Assembly: GCF_007741515.1 (NCBI RefSeq)
Contig: NZ_CP036263.1
Location: 1,240,001 to 1,304,000, forward strand
Direction: 5' to 3'
DNA length: 64,000 nt
Source of the DNA: Adhaeretor mobilis
GTDB lineage: Bacteria > Planctomycetota > Planctomycetia > Pirellulales > Lacipirellulaceae
The notes under the pieces were generated by a model that was not told the DNA's origin, made no database searches, and was given only the letters and a program-made list of their open reading frames with translations. Shown piece after piece: positions 36,857 to 44,265 of this stretch. Made by a program: the position numbers and the translations under genes. Numbering within the stretch: position 1 is the first letter of the stretch; each line of letters begins with the position of its first letter.

Positions 36857-37648
36857 CTATTCGGGTTCGCGTTTTGATTTGTCCCAGTCGGTTAACCGTT
36901 CAATGTAAAGGTATGATTCAACAAATTCGCGATGTTTTTTGTCGCTCATTTTTTCCAGCAGTTCAAGCGCGGAGATGTAGCTTGCAAGATTGCCATTAGA
37001 TGAAAGGAATTTCCCATCCTCGACGAAACTGATTGCTTGGTCGTCCTGAACCTCTAACGCGGGGTATTTTTCTTTGAGTTCCTTGCCACCACCGATATAC
37101 GTGACAATCTTGTGACCGTCTGCAACTCCTGATTCGCCAATCAATTGAGAGCCTGCACAATTGCTCATCGTGAATTCAGAATTGACGTTCTGTTTTTTGA
37201 TAAAACGAACGATCTCGCCATTGCGGACAGTTTCGGTCATGTCATAGGCGCTCGGCACAACCAAAACGGTGAGTTTCGGGCAATCCGCGAATGTGTAGTC
37301 GGGAAGCATCCGTAAACCGCTCTCGGTTGCAACGGGTTGCAATGTTTCGGCAACGGTCACGACATTGAACAATTTCGTTCCGTTTTCGCGTGGTTTCGAA
37401 AAGACGTCGATTGGTGCAGTGACCTCAGTCATTAAGACGTCATCGAAAAGGATGACGCCAATCGTTGGTAGATTTTTGTCGAACACGTTTCGGTGCGTGT
37501 CCAAGTGAATGACGCAAGTTTCGCTTTGCACGGGGGAGGACGCGCCCTTTGCCGGAGGAGTTGCGTTCGTGGCCTGTTGTATCTCGCCCGATTCGCAGCC
37601 AGAAGAGGCGATGAGCAGCGGAATCAATAGTATGGCGATTGTTTTCAT
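36857..37648 (-). CDS. DJ-1/PfpI family lipoprotein (cassette 6)
   Basis: 263 residues with a lipoprotein signal (MKTIAILLIPLLIASSGC, lipobox Cys 18). A class I glutamine-amidotransferase-like fold follows: IGVILFDDVLMTEVTAPIDV, VLVVPSAYDM, the nucleophile-elbow Cys in FTMSNCAGSQLIGESG and a C-terminal segment (GNLASYISALELLEKMS). The Glu of the family's catalytic site may be that of DDVLMTEVTAP. Extracytoplasmic DJ-1 members are uncommon; activity (glyoxalase, protease or chaperone) is not decided. The ATG lies about 30 bases after attC 5. Confidence 0.8.
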   Translation of the reverse strand: MKTIAILLIPLLIASSGCESGEIQQATNATPPAKGASSPVQSETCVIHLDTHRNVFDKNLPTIGVILFDDVLMTEVTAPIDVFSKPRENGTKLFNVVTVAETLQPVATESGLRMLPDYTFADCPKLTVLVVPSAYDMTETVRNGEIVRFIKKQNVNSEFTMSNCAGSQLIGESGVADGHKIVTYIGGGKELKEKYPALEVQDDQAISFVEDGKFLSSNGNLASYISALELLEKMSDKKHREFVESYLYIERLTDWDKSKREPE

Positions 37649-37676
37649 TGTTGATTTGAGTTTGTGTATCTTTGCC

Positions 37677-37768
37677 GCATAACGTCAGGGTTCACCGAGC
37701 CGGAACGGAAGATCTTCCATTTCAAAAGCAAGCGCAAGTCCGGCTGCGCGTGCATCACATTGTGATGC
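37677..37768 (-). other. attC site 5
   Basis: On the minus strand: GCATCAC (expected GCATAAC), GTGATGCACGCGCAGCCGGA, spacer, TCCGGCTCGGTGAACC and GTTATGC. AGCCGGA/TCCGGCT plus GC and CAC/GTG pair with bulges. About 92 bp. The first core carries an A-to-C change that probably weakens cassette excision. Confidence 0.75.
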
Positions 37769-37775
37769 GGCGATG

Positions 37776-38315
37776 TCAGCCCCGTTTTCGATTGGCAAGG
37801 CCCCAAAATGGTCTTCTGAATAGTGATCGAAACGAAAATGATGTCGAACCGACCCAGCGGTCTGGCAGTTCGTCCTGTTCGACCAGTTTGATTCTACAGT
37901 ATCCGCTTCCGTCGACGGACATCCAATCTGATTGTGAATTTAGTTTCGCTCGTAGTTTGAACGTGATCATTCCGTCTTGCGTCGGTTGCATCATTATGGG
38001 TTGCGAAAACTCAAAAATCGAGTCGCCATCCGCGTAACCCCACATTGGGTTCGGTCGTTTCCACTCCAGTTCATTTGTGCCGATCTCAATCCCGTTCATT
38101 TCAGCTGTTAAATGGGTGGATTCCACGAAATCATTCTCATTTGCCGATTTGACCAGTACAGCAAAATAGAAGGTTAGCCAGTAGTCTTGGTAGTCAGTTA
38201 TGTGACGGTCGACATTGACTTGCGAGAACACCCAGCCACCTCGGCCATCGGCGCATAGTTTGCGCTCCGCGTCGAATCGTTTCCCAGGAGCCCAGGCTAT
38301 CAGTTTTAGATTCAC
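37776..38315 (-). CDS. Hypothetical protein (cassette 5)
   Basis: 179 residues, no signal peptide or membrane helix. Beta-rich middle (DYWLTFYFAVLVKSANENDF, then FELEVSQ-like alternation) and a basic C-terminus (FRSLFRRPFWGLANRKRG). I do not recognise it. The start is GTG at 38315 with AAGGA nearby, about 15 bases after attC 4. Confidence 0.6.
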   Translation of the reverse strand: MNLKLIAWAPGKRFDAERKLCADGRGGWVFSQVNVDRHITDYQDYWLTFYFAVLVKSANENDFVESTHLTAEMNGIEIGTNELEWKRPNPMWGYADGDSIFEFSQPIMMQPTQDGMITFKLRAKLNSQSDWMSVDGSGYCRIKLVEQDELPDRWVGSTSFSFRSLFRRPFWGLANRKRG

Positions 38316-38331
38316 TGGATTCCTTGTAGCC

Positions 38332-38430
38332 GTATGACGCTAAAGATCAGCTGCGATTGCAAAAGACGCGAAGCTTGACGTAGCCAAACGAGCGGCTTTT
38401 GCAATTGTCAGCTGCATCTTTTTGTTAGGC
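38332..38430 (-). other. attC site 4 (well paired, altered last core)
   Basis: On the minus strand: GCCTAAC, AAAAAGATGCAGCTGACAAT, TGCAAAAG, spacer, CTTTTGCAATCGCAGCTG, ATCTT and GTCATAC. The inner arms pair over more than 20 bases with two bulges, the best pairing in the array. The final core is GTCATAC rather than GTTATAC. The GNAT stop codon is in the first core. Confidence 0.88.
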
Positions 38431-38943
38431 GGCGCCAGAGTACACCCACTCTTTTTGATGCACCGCCCACCTTTCGTGGTCTTTCCATTTCCCATCAATT
38501 TTTAAATAGCGTTCAGAGAAGCCCTCTCGTCGAAATCCAAGACTCCGCACCAAGCCGATAGATCTCAAATTCTCTGGCTGAATATTTGCTTCAACTCGGT
38601 TTAGGCCATGTTTTAGAAAAACACGAGATATTGCCTGTATTAGCCCACGCTTCATGCTTCCAGTACCTGAGAAAGGATCAAACACATAATAACCCAAGTA
38701 ACTTGAACAAAAGTTGCCCAAAACGATTTCACTGAAATTCGCGACACCGACCAGACTACTTCCCTGAATTATTAAATACGCTAGGTGATTCGTCGAGGAG
38801 TATTTGACAACATACGAATCAAACTCAGCAGGGGTTTGAGGGGGCCGCACCCACCCGCTGTGAAGGCTTTTGCTCGCTTGCACAGCCTCCAAAAAGGCAT
38901 GCTGGTGATTGGAATTTGGACGAACCAAGGAAATGTCGGACAT
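38425..38943 (-). CDS. GNAT family N-acetyltransferase, RimJ/RimL-like (cassette 4)
   Basis: 172 residues. GNAT landmarks are FLEAVQASKSLHSGWV, LAYLIIQGSSLVGVANFSEI, the acetyl-CoA pocket region YYVFDPFSGTGSMKRGLIQA and VEANIQPENLRSIGLVRSLG FRREG near the end. The pattern is that of RimJ/RimL-type acetyltransferases, which modify protein N-termini or small molecules such as antibiotics. Target unknown. The ATG is about 15 bases after attC 3; the stop is inside attC 4. Confidence 0.85.
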   Translation of the reverse strand: MSDISLVRPNSNHQHAFLEAVQASKSLHSGWVRPPQTPAEFDSYVVKYSSTNHLAYLIIQGSSLVGVANFSEIVLGNFCSSYLGYYVFDPFSGTGSMKRGLIQAISRVFLKHGLNRVEANIQPENLRSIGLVRSLGFRREGFSERYLKIDGKWKDHERWAVHQKEWVYSGAA

Positions 38944-38958
38944 CGCTCGAATCCAGCC

Positions 38959-39048
38959 GCCTAACGCCCAAAATCACTCGGTCGCGACAAGTGATTTTCC
39001 ATTTGATTGCGCCCGGCTTCGCGACTCCGGTTCACCGCATGGTTCTGT
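38959..39048 (-). other. attC site 3 (possibly hybrid)
   Basis: On the minus strand: ACAGAAC, CGGTGAACCGGAGTCGCGA, spacer, TCGCGACCGAGTGATTTTGG and GTTAGGC. GTCGCGA/TCGCGAC pair, but the outer arms do not; AAAATCACT..AGTGATTTT makes a competing hairpin. The two halves seem to come from different attC types. About 90 bp. Confidence 0.65.
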
Positions 39049-39055
39049 CGTATTC

Positions 39056-39511
39056 TTAGTCCCACCAGTTGAATGCAAGCTCTCCAACGGTAACTGGTTT
39101 CCAGTATTTTACTTGTTCGATTTCCGCACGATCAAGTAGTTCAAGCTCTGTTTTGGTAACGGGCCTTGAAAGTTCTTCCACCGTTGCAATGGTCACATCA
39201 GGAAACATCTGCCTCAATGCTTCTGCAATAACAGGTAGGTCACGAAACGACAATTCGCACGAATAGTCTTCGCGAGGATTAGCAAAGGCAATAATTCGAT
39301 AACTTGAATGGCCAAGCAAGTGAACCCGATCATTGCCGTTTTCTAGGGCAGCGGTATGAAAGTTCGGTGTCAATCCGCGTTCAGTCAAGGCTGTGACGGC
39401 GTAGCCGCATGGAGTCGCGCAGCCGTACGCGATACGTTTGAAATCGTCGAACAAGAATTCCGGAAGCGGTCTCCGCCCGTAGAAGCTAGTGATTCCGGTT
39501 CGTACCATCAT
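39056..39511 (-). CDS. Hypothetical protein (cassette 3)
   Basis: 151 residues (two adjacent ATGs at 39511 and 39508). No signal peptide or membrane helix. The mix of segments (GYAVTALTERGLTPNFHTA, DYSCELSFRDLPVIAEALRQ, MFPDVTIATVEEL) suggests a small alpha/beta protein. I do not recognise the family. It begins right after attC 2 and ends eight bases before attC 3, the standard cassette spacing. Confidence 0.6.
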   Translation of the reverse strand: MMVRTGITSFYGRRPLPEFLFDDFKRIAYGCATPCGYAVTALTERGLTPNFHTAALENGNDRVHLLGHSSYRIIAFANPREDYSCELSFRDLPVIAEALRQMFPDVTIATVEELSRPVTKTELELLDRAEIEQVKYWKPVTVGELAFNWWD

Positions 39512-39522
39512 GAGTCTTTACG

Positions 39523-39616
39523 ACATAACGACCGTGATCACCGAGCCGGAACGATAATCTATCCATTTCAAAAGCACGCGCAAGTCCGGCTTCACGTGCA
39601 TCACATTGTTATGTTG
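39523..39616 (-). other. attC site 2
   Basis: On the minus strand: ACATAAC, AATGTGATGCACGTGAAGCC, GGA, spacer, TCCGGCTCGGTGATCAC and GTTATGT. TCCGGCT/AGCCGGA, GTG/CAC and ATCAC/GTGAT pair with bulges between. About 92 bp. It closely resembles attC 5 in sequence. Confidence 0.85.
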
Positions 39617-39625
39617 CGATTTGCG

Positions 39626-40225
39626 TTAGTGGTCAAACCAAAAGATAAATCTTACCATGTCTAGGTTTTCGTAAGGAACCAGCATTTCGCGAAACCATTT
39701 GAATCCAGCAGATTCGGCGTTCGTAGCGCGCCATCGGGCATTGCCAGTGTCAGTCGGAGATACTGAATAGGAAACTTGAAGACCGCTAGGCCATTTGTCG
39801 AATGGGAAACCAAGTGGATTGTTCTCAAAGAGATGCGCGGCCCGAGAATCGACATTTCCGTATTGCTGGGTGACGCGATTCCAATTGAAATTGTCGATTT
39901 CGTTTAATGTCAACCAACTTGCCGCGAAGGCACTCTCCCATGCGCTGAACCATGCTCTAGTTTCACTAGTTGCGTCATCTGGTATGCCACGCGGCTGCGC
40001 GATTGATTCGTAGGGCTCTGCGGTTCTGGAGTTGTTGACGTTCGCCAGAATTGCAAACAACGGCGAGCAACGTGGAATGTCGAGAGAAGGTGGAACCAGC
40101 TCTGGTTCGTTTGCGGAATCGGGATCGTCCGGGAAATAGTCAGCGTTTGAGACGAGTTCGCCAACGATGGCCCATTCGCCACTCGGCAAGCATTGTTCCG
40201 CAAAGAATGTGATATCAACGCCCAT
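39626..40225 (-). CDS. Hypothetical protein (cassette 2)
   Basis: 199 residues starting MGVDITFFAEQCLPSGEWAI. It is acidic in the first half (DYFPDDPDSANEPELVPP) and aromatic throughout (WFSAWESAF, FKWFREMLVPYENL, MVRFIFWFDH). Some cassette and phage-linked proteins with unknown role begin with a similar MGVDI..FFAE segment, but I cannot place it in a named family. The ATG is about 13 bases after attC 1. Confidence 0.65.
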   Translation of the reverse strand: MGVDITFFAEQCLPSGEWAIVGELVSNADYFPDDPDSANEPELVPPSLDIPRCSPLFAILANVNNSRTAEPYESIAQPRGIPDDATSETRAWFSAWESAFAASWLTLNEIDNFNWNRVTQQYGNVDSRAAHLFENNPLGFPFDKWPSGLQVSYSVSPTDTGNARWRATNAESAGFKWFREMLVPYENLDMVRFIFWFDH

Positions 40226-40237
40226 TTGAGTTCAGCG

Positions 40238-40328
40238 ACATAACGACCGCGATAACCGAGCGACGGCATTAGTCTCAGCCATTCGTATGCACGTGCCACC
40301 GTCGCTTCGGTTCATCGCTTTGTTATCC
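40238..40328 (-). other. attC site 1 (proximal)
   Basis: On the minus strand: GGATAAC, AGCGATGAACCGAAGCGACG, G, spacer, CCGTCGCTCGGTTATCGC and GTTATGT. GCGACGG/CCGTCGC, AACCGA/TCGGTT and GCGAT/ATCGC pair with single bulged bases (a, g), a textbook attC. About 91 bp. Confidence 0.9.
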
Positions 40329-40829
40329 GCCGGTTGATTGAGTTTGGATGTTGAGGTAATTGAATAATCGGGCTTCGAGTTCGTGTAGCGGTGAGAGATT
40401 CCCGTGCTTGCGATCTAGGAACGCCCGCCAGAACCGGAAAGTTTTTGGCAACCGAAACGGTCGTAGCACGATCACAAACGGATTGTATTCGCGATGGCCA
40501 GCAAAGTAGCGGAAAACAGCAACAGGTAGCGTCAGTGAACGCCATTTCCGACGTTCAGACCAGTTAAGTATTATTGATCGGCCTTGAAGTCGAGGAATCA
40601 TGGATTTAGTCATGTAGTCGTGCCAATTCGGGCTGTCAGAGTAAACGACCAATGTGTCAATTCCCCGTGAACACCAGACCAGCCATACAATCGCAGTCAA
40701 CGAGATTCCATAAACCAGCAGTCCAAAAAGCATCGCGAGAGCAAACGGAATGATTAGGACAACAACCGGAGCAAGCAGCACCATGAAGATGATTTTCGTA
40801 ATGGTGTTCGTTTCTCGTGTCTTGGTCAT
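40323..40829 (-). CDS. Hypothetical membrane protein (cassette 1, next to attI)
   Basis: 168 residues. One or two membrane helices occupy about residues 12-52 (IIFMVLLAPVVVLIIPFALA, then YGISLTAIVWLVWC). The rest is a soluble basic domain (YSDSPNWHDYMTKSMIPRLQ, FRLPKTFRFWRAFLDRK). I do not recognise the family. As the first cassette it would be the best expressed if the usual Pc promoter in the integrase region is active. The stop TAA is inside attC 1. Confidence 0.65.
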   Translation of the reverse strand: MTKTRETNTITKIIFMVLLAPVVVLIIPFALAMLFGLLVYGISLTAIVWLVWCSRGIDTLVVYSDSPNWHDYMTKSMIPRLQGRSIILNWSERRKWRSLTLPVAVFRYFAGHREYNPFVIVLRPFRLPKTFRFWRAFLDRKHGNLSPLHELEARLFNYLNIQTQSTGG

Positions 40830-40851
40830 TGCAGTTCGCGAAAGTTTAGGC

Positions 40852-40867
40852 GGCTAACTTGTTATTA
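40852..40867 (-). other. Putative attI core
   Basis: On the minus strand CTAATAACAAGTTAGCC ends in a GTTRRRY-like heptamer, placed between the integrase remnant and the first cassette where attI belongs. No second integrase-binding site can be pinned down by eye. The identical 15-mer at 36837-36851 is noted above. Confidence 0.5.
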
Positions 40868-40868
40868 G

Positions 40869-40913
40869 ACACAAACAATGTGTGTAAGCACTACTTATAC
40901 ACATTATTTGTGC
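40869..40913. promoter_or_regulatory. Near-perfect 45-bp palindrome beside attI
   Basis: ACACAAACAATGTGTGTAAG (40869-40888) and CTTATACACATTATTTGTGC (40894-40913) are complementary at 17 of 20 positions with a five-base loop. It is A/T-rich and lies between the putative attI and the integrase start, so it could be an operator, part of attI, or a hairpin controlling cassette or integrase transcription. It does not match a LexA box. Confidence 0.5.
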
Positions 40914-41017
40914 ATAAGACTATTGACCGGGAAAGACAGGGTACGTATACATAGGTACACTCTCGCTTTATTAGCCCTGCCTGGGGGTTTATCCAACCCG
41001 ATCCGGAAGGCATAGCA

Positions 41018-41221
41018 ATGACTTTGCCTACAAAGCCACCCAAGTTGCTCGATCAGTTGCGAAATGTGCTACGCACCAAGCATTATTCTTACCGCACCGA
41101 ACAGGCTTACGTCGATTGGTGCAGGCGATACATTCTGTTTCATAACAAGCGACATCCGCGTGAGATGGGCGCGAGGCAGATCGAGTCGTTTTTGACTCAC
41201 TTTGAGGTGGCTCAGGCTTGA
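41018..41221 (+). pseudogene. intI: Integron integrase IntI, truncated to its first ~66 residues
   Basis: The 67-codon frame contains the N-terminal SAM-like domain of integron integrases: LLDQLRNVLRTKHYSYRTEQ, AYVDWCRRYILFHNKRHPRE and MGARQIESFLTH. Homology ends a few residues later, at AQA-stop, where IS3-type sequence begins. The catalytic domain (R-H-R-Y) is entirely missing, with ppk following directly, so a deletion removed most of intI. It is divergent from the cassettes, as expected. Without a second IntI elsewhere, the array cannot gain or lose cassettes. Confidence 0.9.
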
Positions 41222-41475
41222 CGGGCGCGTGAACCTCTAAGATGGTAGGCCTTGAAGCCCCATTTTTAGGAGGGCCACGATGGCCAAGAAGAAACGCTCA
41301 GCCGAGAAGCGGACCCGTCGCACGTTTACCCGTGGGTTCAAACAGCAAGCCGTCCAGATGATGGTCGATGGTTACTCGGCCAGTTCGGTTTCTGACAATC
41401 TGGGCATTGGCAATACGAACTTGCTCTATCGCTGGAAAGCAGAGTTGGTCAGCGAAAGCGGCCCCGTGACCGAGA
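41222..41475 (+). mobile_element. IS3-family remnant (5' part with orfA start)
   Basis: The sequence after the intI break, TGACGGGCGCGTGAACC.., is followed by a typical ribosome-binding site (AGGAGGGCC) and orfA. The right part of the element, orfB and the right end are missing; sequence passes straight to the ppk 3' end. The exact ends cannot be fixed by eye. Confidence 0.75.
41280..41475 (+). pseudogene. IS3-family transposase OrfA, truncated
   Basis: MAKKKRSAEKRTRRTFTRGF is followed by the HTH of OrfA (KQQAVQMMVDGYSASSVSDN, LGIGNTNLLYRWKAEL). After about 65 residues the frame runs into antisense ppk sequence and ends at 41549. No orfB or transframe product can be made. Confidence 0.85.
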
Positions 41476-41488
41476 CTCACGACTTGTG

Positions 41489-43675
41489 CTATCGCGACTT
41501 GCGAGCCGGCTTTCTTTTCGATCGCTTCTTCGATTTGTCACTGAGTTGACCGTTGGTGTGCCCTGCTTGGCTTGAGTTACCGAGAGTGGCATTAAGCAAT
41601 AAATCGCGTTGGGCACGGTACTCGGGTTCTTTTCCCTTAGGCTTTGCGCGCTGGTAGCTTCCATCGGGCATCAGTTCTCGTGCTTTGGAATTGTCTCGCA
41701 AGTAAGCGGGGATGATTTCTTCGATGACTCGCTTGCATAGTTGGGGGTCTTCGATCGGGAACATGACTTCCACGCGACGCTCGAAGTTCCTGGGCATCCA
41801 GTCGGCGCTGGTCATGTAGACTTCACTTTTTGAGCCTTCTCCAAACACGAAGATACGACTGTGTTCCAGGAAGCGATCGACGATGCTGCGTACACGGATA
41901 TTCTCTGAAATGCCCGGTAGTCCTGGCCGGAGTGAACAGATGCCACGGACAACCAGATCGATCTGCGTGCCCGCTTCGCTCGCCCGATAGAGCGCCTCGA
42001 TGGTCCGTCGATCTACCAGCGAGTTGAGCTTGGCAAAAATACGAGACGACTTTCCCTCGCGGGCCCGCTCGGCTTGGGCGTCGATCAGTTCCAGCGTACG
42101 CTGATGCAGCTTTTGCGGTGCGACGACCAATTTCTCCCATTTGTGCCCTTGCGAGTACCCAGTTAGGAAATTGAACAGCGCCGTCGCATCGTCTGCCATT
42201 AGCTTGTCGGAAGTAAAGAGTCCCGTGTCCGTGTAGAGGGCGGCCGTCGAAGGGTTGTAGTTGCCGGTGCTTAGGTGCACGTAGCGTCTCACCTTGTTGT
42301 TCTCCTGGCGGACGACCATGGAGAGCTTGCTGTGCGTCTTCAGATCCATGAAGCCGTACACCACGTGAACGCCAGCTCGCTCCATGATTCTCGACCAACT
42401 AATGTTGTTCGCTTCGTCGAAACGAGCCTTCAGTTCCACCAAAGCTGTCACATGCTTCCCGTTCTCAGCTGCCTGAATCAACGCCCGCACGATGGGGCTG
42501 TCGCCACTGGTGCGATACAAGGTTTGTTTAATCGCAAGAACGTGAGGATCGTCGGCCGCCTGTTGCACGAATTGCACTACCGGATCGAACGAATCGAACG
42601 GATGATGCAGCAGAATATCGTGATCGGCGATCTCAGCGAATAGATCTTCGCCCAGGTGGAGGCCCAGCGGAATGCGTGCTACGAAAGGAGCTTCGCGAAG
42701 GTCGGCTTTGCCGGGCAGGCGTACCAATTCCCAGAGGCTGGTCATGTCCAGCAGGGCATCGACTGGGTAAATCTCGTCGTACATTTGCCCTTCGACCGGA
42801 ATGTCCTGGTGCAGCTTCTCCTGCCCGGTGATCATGGCTAGCAAGTTGCTCGCCACTCCCTTTTCCACTTCCAATCTGACAGCCTCGCTATGCTGACGTT
42901 CACGCAGCCTCGTCTCAATGGCGCGCAACATGTCGTCGCCTTCTTCGTCTAGGAGGTCGACATCCATATCGCGTGTGATACGGAATGTCGTGTGGCGAGC
43001 GATCTTGTACCCGCCGAATAGCTCGGGCAATTTCGAAGCGAGCACATCTTCCAAAAGTACAAAAGTGGTCTCCCCGGGCTCGCCCACCGGCACGAACCTT
43101 GGTAGAACTTGGGGCAATTGAACCACCGCCGACAGGTCGGCCGGTCCCAGGCCGCTCACGCGCTGCAGCGAAGCGGCCAGGTAGACGCCCCGGTTGTGAA
43201 ACCTTGGGCTAGGGTGGCTGGGGTCGATCGCCATCGGTGTAAGGATGGGAAAAGCGCGTTTCTGGAAGAAATCGCTAACGAGCTTACTCTGCTTCTTGTT
43301 CAATTCATCGACCTGAAGAATGCGAATTCCTTCTTTGGCCAAGCTAGGTAAAATATCCTCATTCCAACAAGCGCATTGATCGCTAATGAGTTGCTTCGTT
43401 CGTTGTGATATCTGCAGTAGCTGCTCGATCGGTGCCATGTCGTCGGGAGTCTTGTCTTGAGCTACTACCCCACCAAACGCCTGCTCGCGTAAGCCGGCCA
43501 CGCGAACCATGAAGAATTCATCTAAGTTGGAACTGAAGATCGCGAGGAACTTTAGGCGGTCGAGCAGCGGGTTCGAAGCATCCTGCGCCTCTTCCAGCAC
43601 ACGCGTATTGAATTCCAGCCAACTCAACTCGCGGTTGATAAAGTGTTCAGGTTTGTAGGTGGGGATTTGAGACAT
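41489..43675 (-). CDS. ppk: Polyphosphate kinase 1
   Basis: 728 residues from the ATG at 43675 (a GTG eight codons earlier is less likely). Makes polyphosphate from ATP. N-terminal FINRELSWLEFNTRVLEEA and IFSSNLDEFFMVRVAGLREQ are family-typical. The autophosphorylated His is in MDLKTHSKLSMVV, a second in RRYVHLSTGNYNPSTA. LYRTSGDSPIVRALIQAAEN and a basic C-terminus (KKRSKRKPARKSR) complete it. Its 3' end directly borders the IS remnant, apparently without damage. It is transcribed alone. Confidence 0.95.
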   Translation of the reverse strand: MSQIPTYKPEHFINRELSWLEFNTRVLEEAQDASNPLLDRLKFLAIFSSNLDEFFMVRVAGLREQAFGGVVAQDKTPDDMAPIEQLLQISQRTKQLISDQCACWNEDILPSLAKEGIRILQVDELNKKQSKLVSDFFQKRAFPILTPMAIDPSHPSPRFHNRGVYLAASLQRVSGLGPADLSAVVQLPQVLPRFVPVGEPGETTFVLLEDVLASKLPELFGGYKIARHTTFRITRDMDVDLLDEEGDDMLRAIETRLRERQHSEAVRLEVEKGVASNLLAMITGQEKLHQDIPVEGQMYDEIYPVDALLDMTSLWELVRLPGKADLREAPFVARIPLGLHLGEDLFAEIADHDILLHHPFDSFDPVVQFVQQAADDPHVLAIKQTLYRTSGDSPIVRALIQAAENGKHVTALVELKARFDEANNISWSRIMERAGVHVVYGFMDLKTHSKLSMVVRQENNKVRRYVHLSTGNYNPSTAALYTDTGLFTSDKLMADDATALFNFLTGYSQGHKWEKLVVAPQKLHQRTLELIDAQAERAREGKSSRIFAKLNSLVDRRTIEALYRASEAGTQIDLVVRGICSLRPGLPGISENIRVRSIVDRFLEHSRIFVFGEGSKSEVYMTSADWMPRNFERRVEVMFPIEDPQLCKRVIEEIIPAYLRDNSKARELMPDGSYQRAKPKGKEPEYRAQRDLLLNATLGNSSQAGHTNGQLSDKSKKRSKRKPARKSR

Positions 43676-43887
43676 AAAGAAGTGTTTCGCTGAAGCCACA
43701 TTAGCAGCTCAAAGGATTGTGCGGTTTGGGAGAGCTGGGCCGCCTGGACTCAAGTATAGCCTAAGCGGAGCCCTCACTCAGAAGGGTCGCGGGAGAACCG
43801 CGTCCGACGAATGCACCATGTGAGCGCATGGCTGGATAGGTGCGATTATAAGGCCCAGATTGAGCCAGATGAGGACACCGCAGATGC

Positions 43888-44211
43888 TTAGCCTACAGCG
43901 TCGAAAACGCGTACCTGCGACCAGTTCTCAGCCTGCTCTGCCAGGAATTGATTGTGGCGATCTGAAACCTGATAGGCGTCGTGAGCAGCCGCATTCTCAA
44001 ACACGCCGACGACCGCCACATGAAACTCGCGATCGTTCACGGGTCGATCGTACTGATCCGCCAAATAGCCTGCGCTGAAATGCACGCTGCCTGGATGGCC
44101 GGCAAGGTACTTTCTGCATGCGGCACGAAACTTTTCGCAACTCTCAGCAGAAGAGTCCTTAAGCGTGAAATAGACCGAGTGAACCAGCGGAAGTGAGTCG
44201 GAATTTTTCAT
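43888..44211 (-). CDS. Dabb family protein (stress-responsive alpha/beta barrel)
   Basis: 107 residues, one ferredoxin-like Dabb domain. It starts with LVHSVYFTLKDSSAESCEKF, contains HPGSVHFSAGYLADQ and ends HNQFLAEQAENWSQVRVFDA. Such proteins dimerise through the barrel; function in bacteria is mostly unknown. No partner is evident: the neighbours are ppk and a MORN protein, both at a distance. Confidence 0.88.
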   Translation of the reverse strand: MKNSDSLPLVHSVYFTLKDSSAESCEKFRAACRKYLAGHPGSVHFSAGYLADQYDRPVNDREFHVAVVGVFENAAAHDAYQVSDRHNQFLAEQAENWSQVRVFDAVG

Positions 44212-44265
44212 AGTGAGTCTTTGAAGCGTTCAATAGTGAAGGGCTGCGGCGTTACTACTGGAGCG

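Larger units (their letters stand above)
33438..41221. mobile_element. Chromosomal integron: nine cassettes, broken integrase, reversed orientation
   Basis: All genes from 33562 to 40829 are on the minus strand and are separated by attC-like sites with RYYYAAC and GTTRRRY ends and paired inner arms with bulged bases. The integrase remnant (41018) is divergent, as in standard integrons, so the proximal end is at about 40860 and the distal end at 33438. Most gene starts lie 2-45 bases after a GTTRRRY core, and five stop codons sit inside the R'' core. Chromosomal integrons are known in planctomycetes; the order and cargo here are described in the single entries. Confidence 0.88.
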
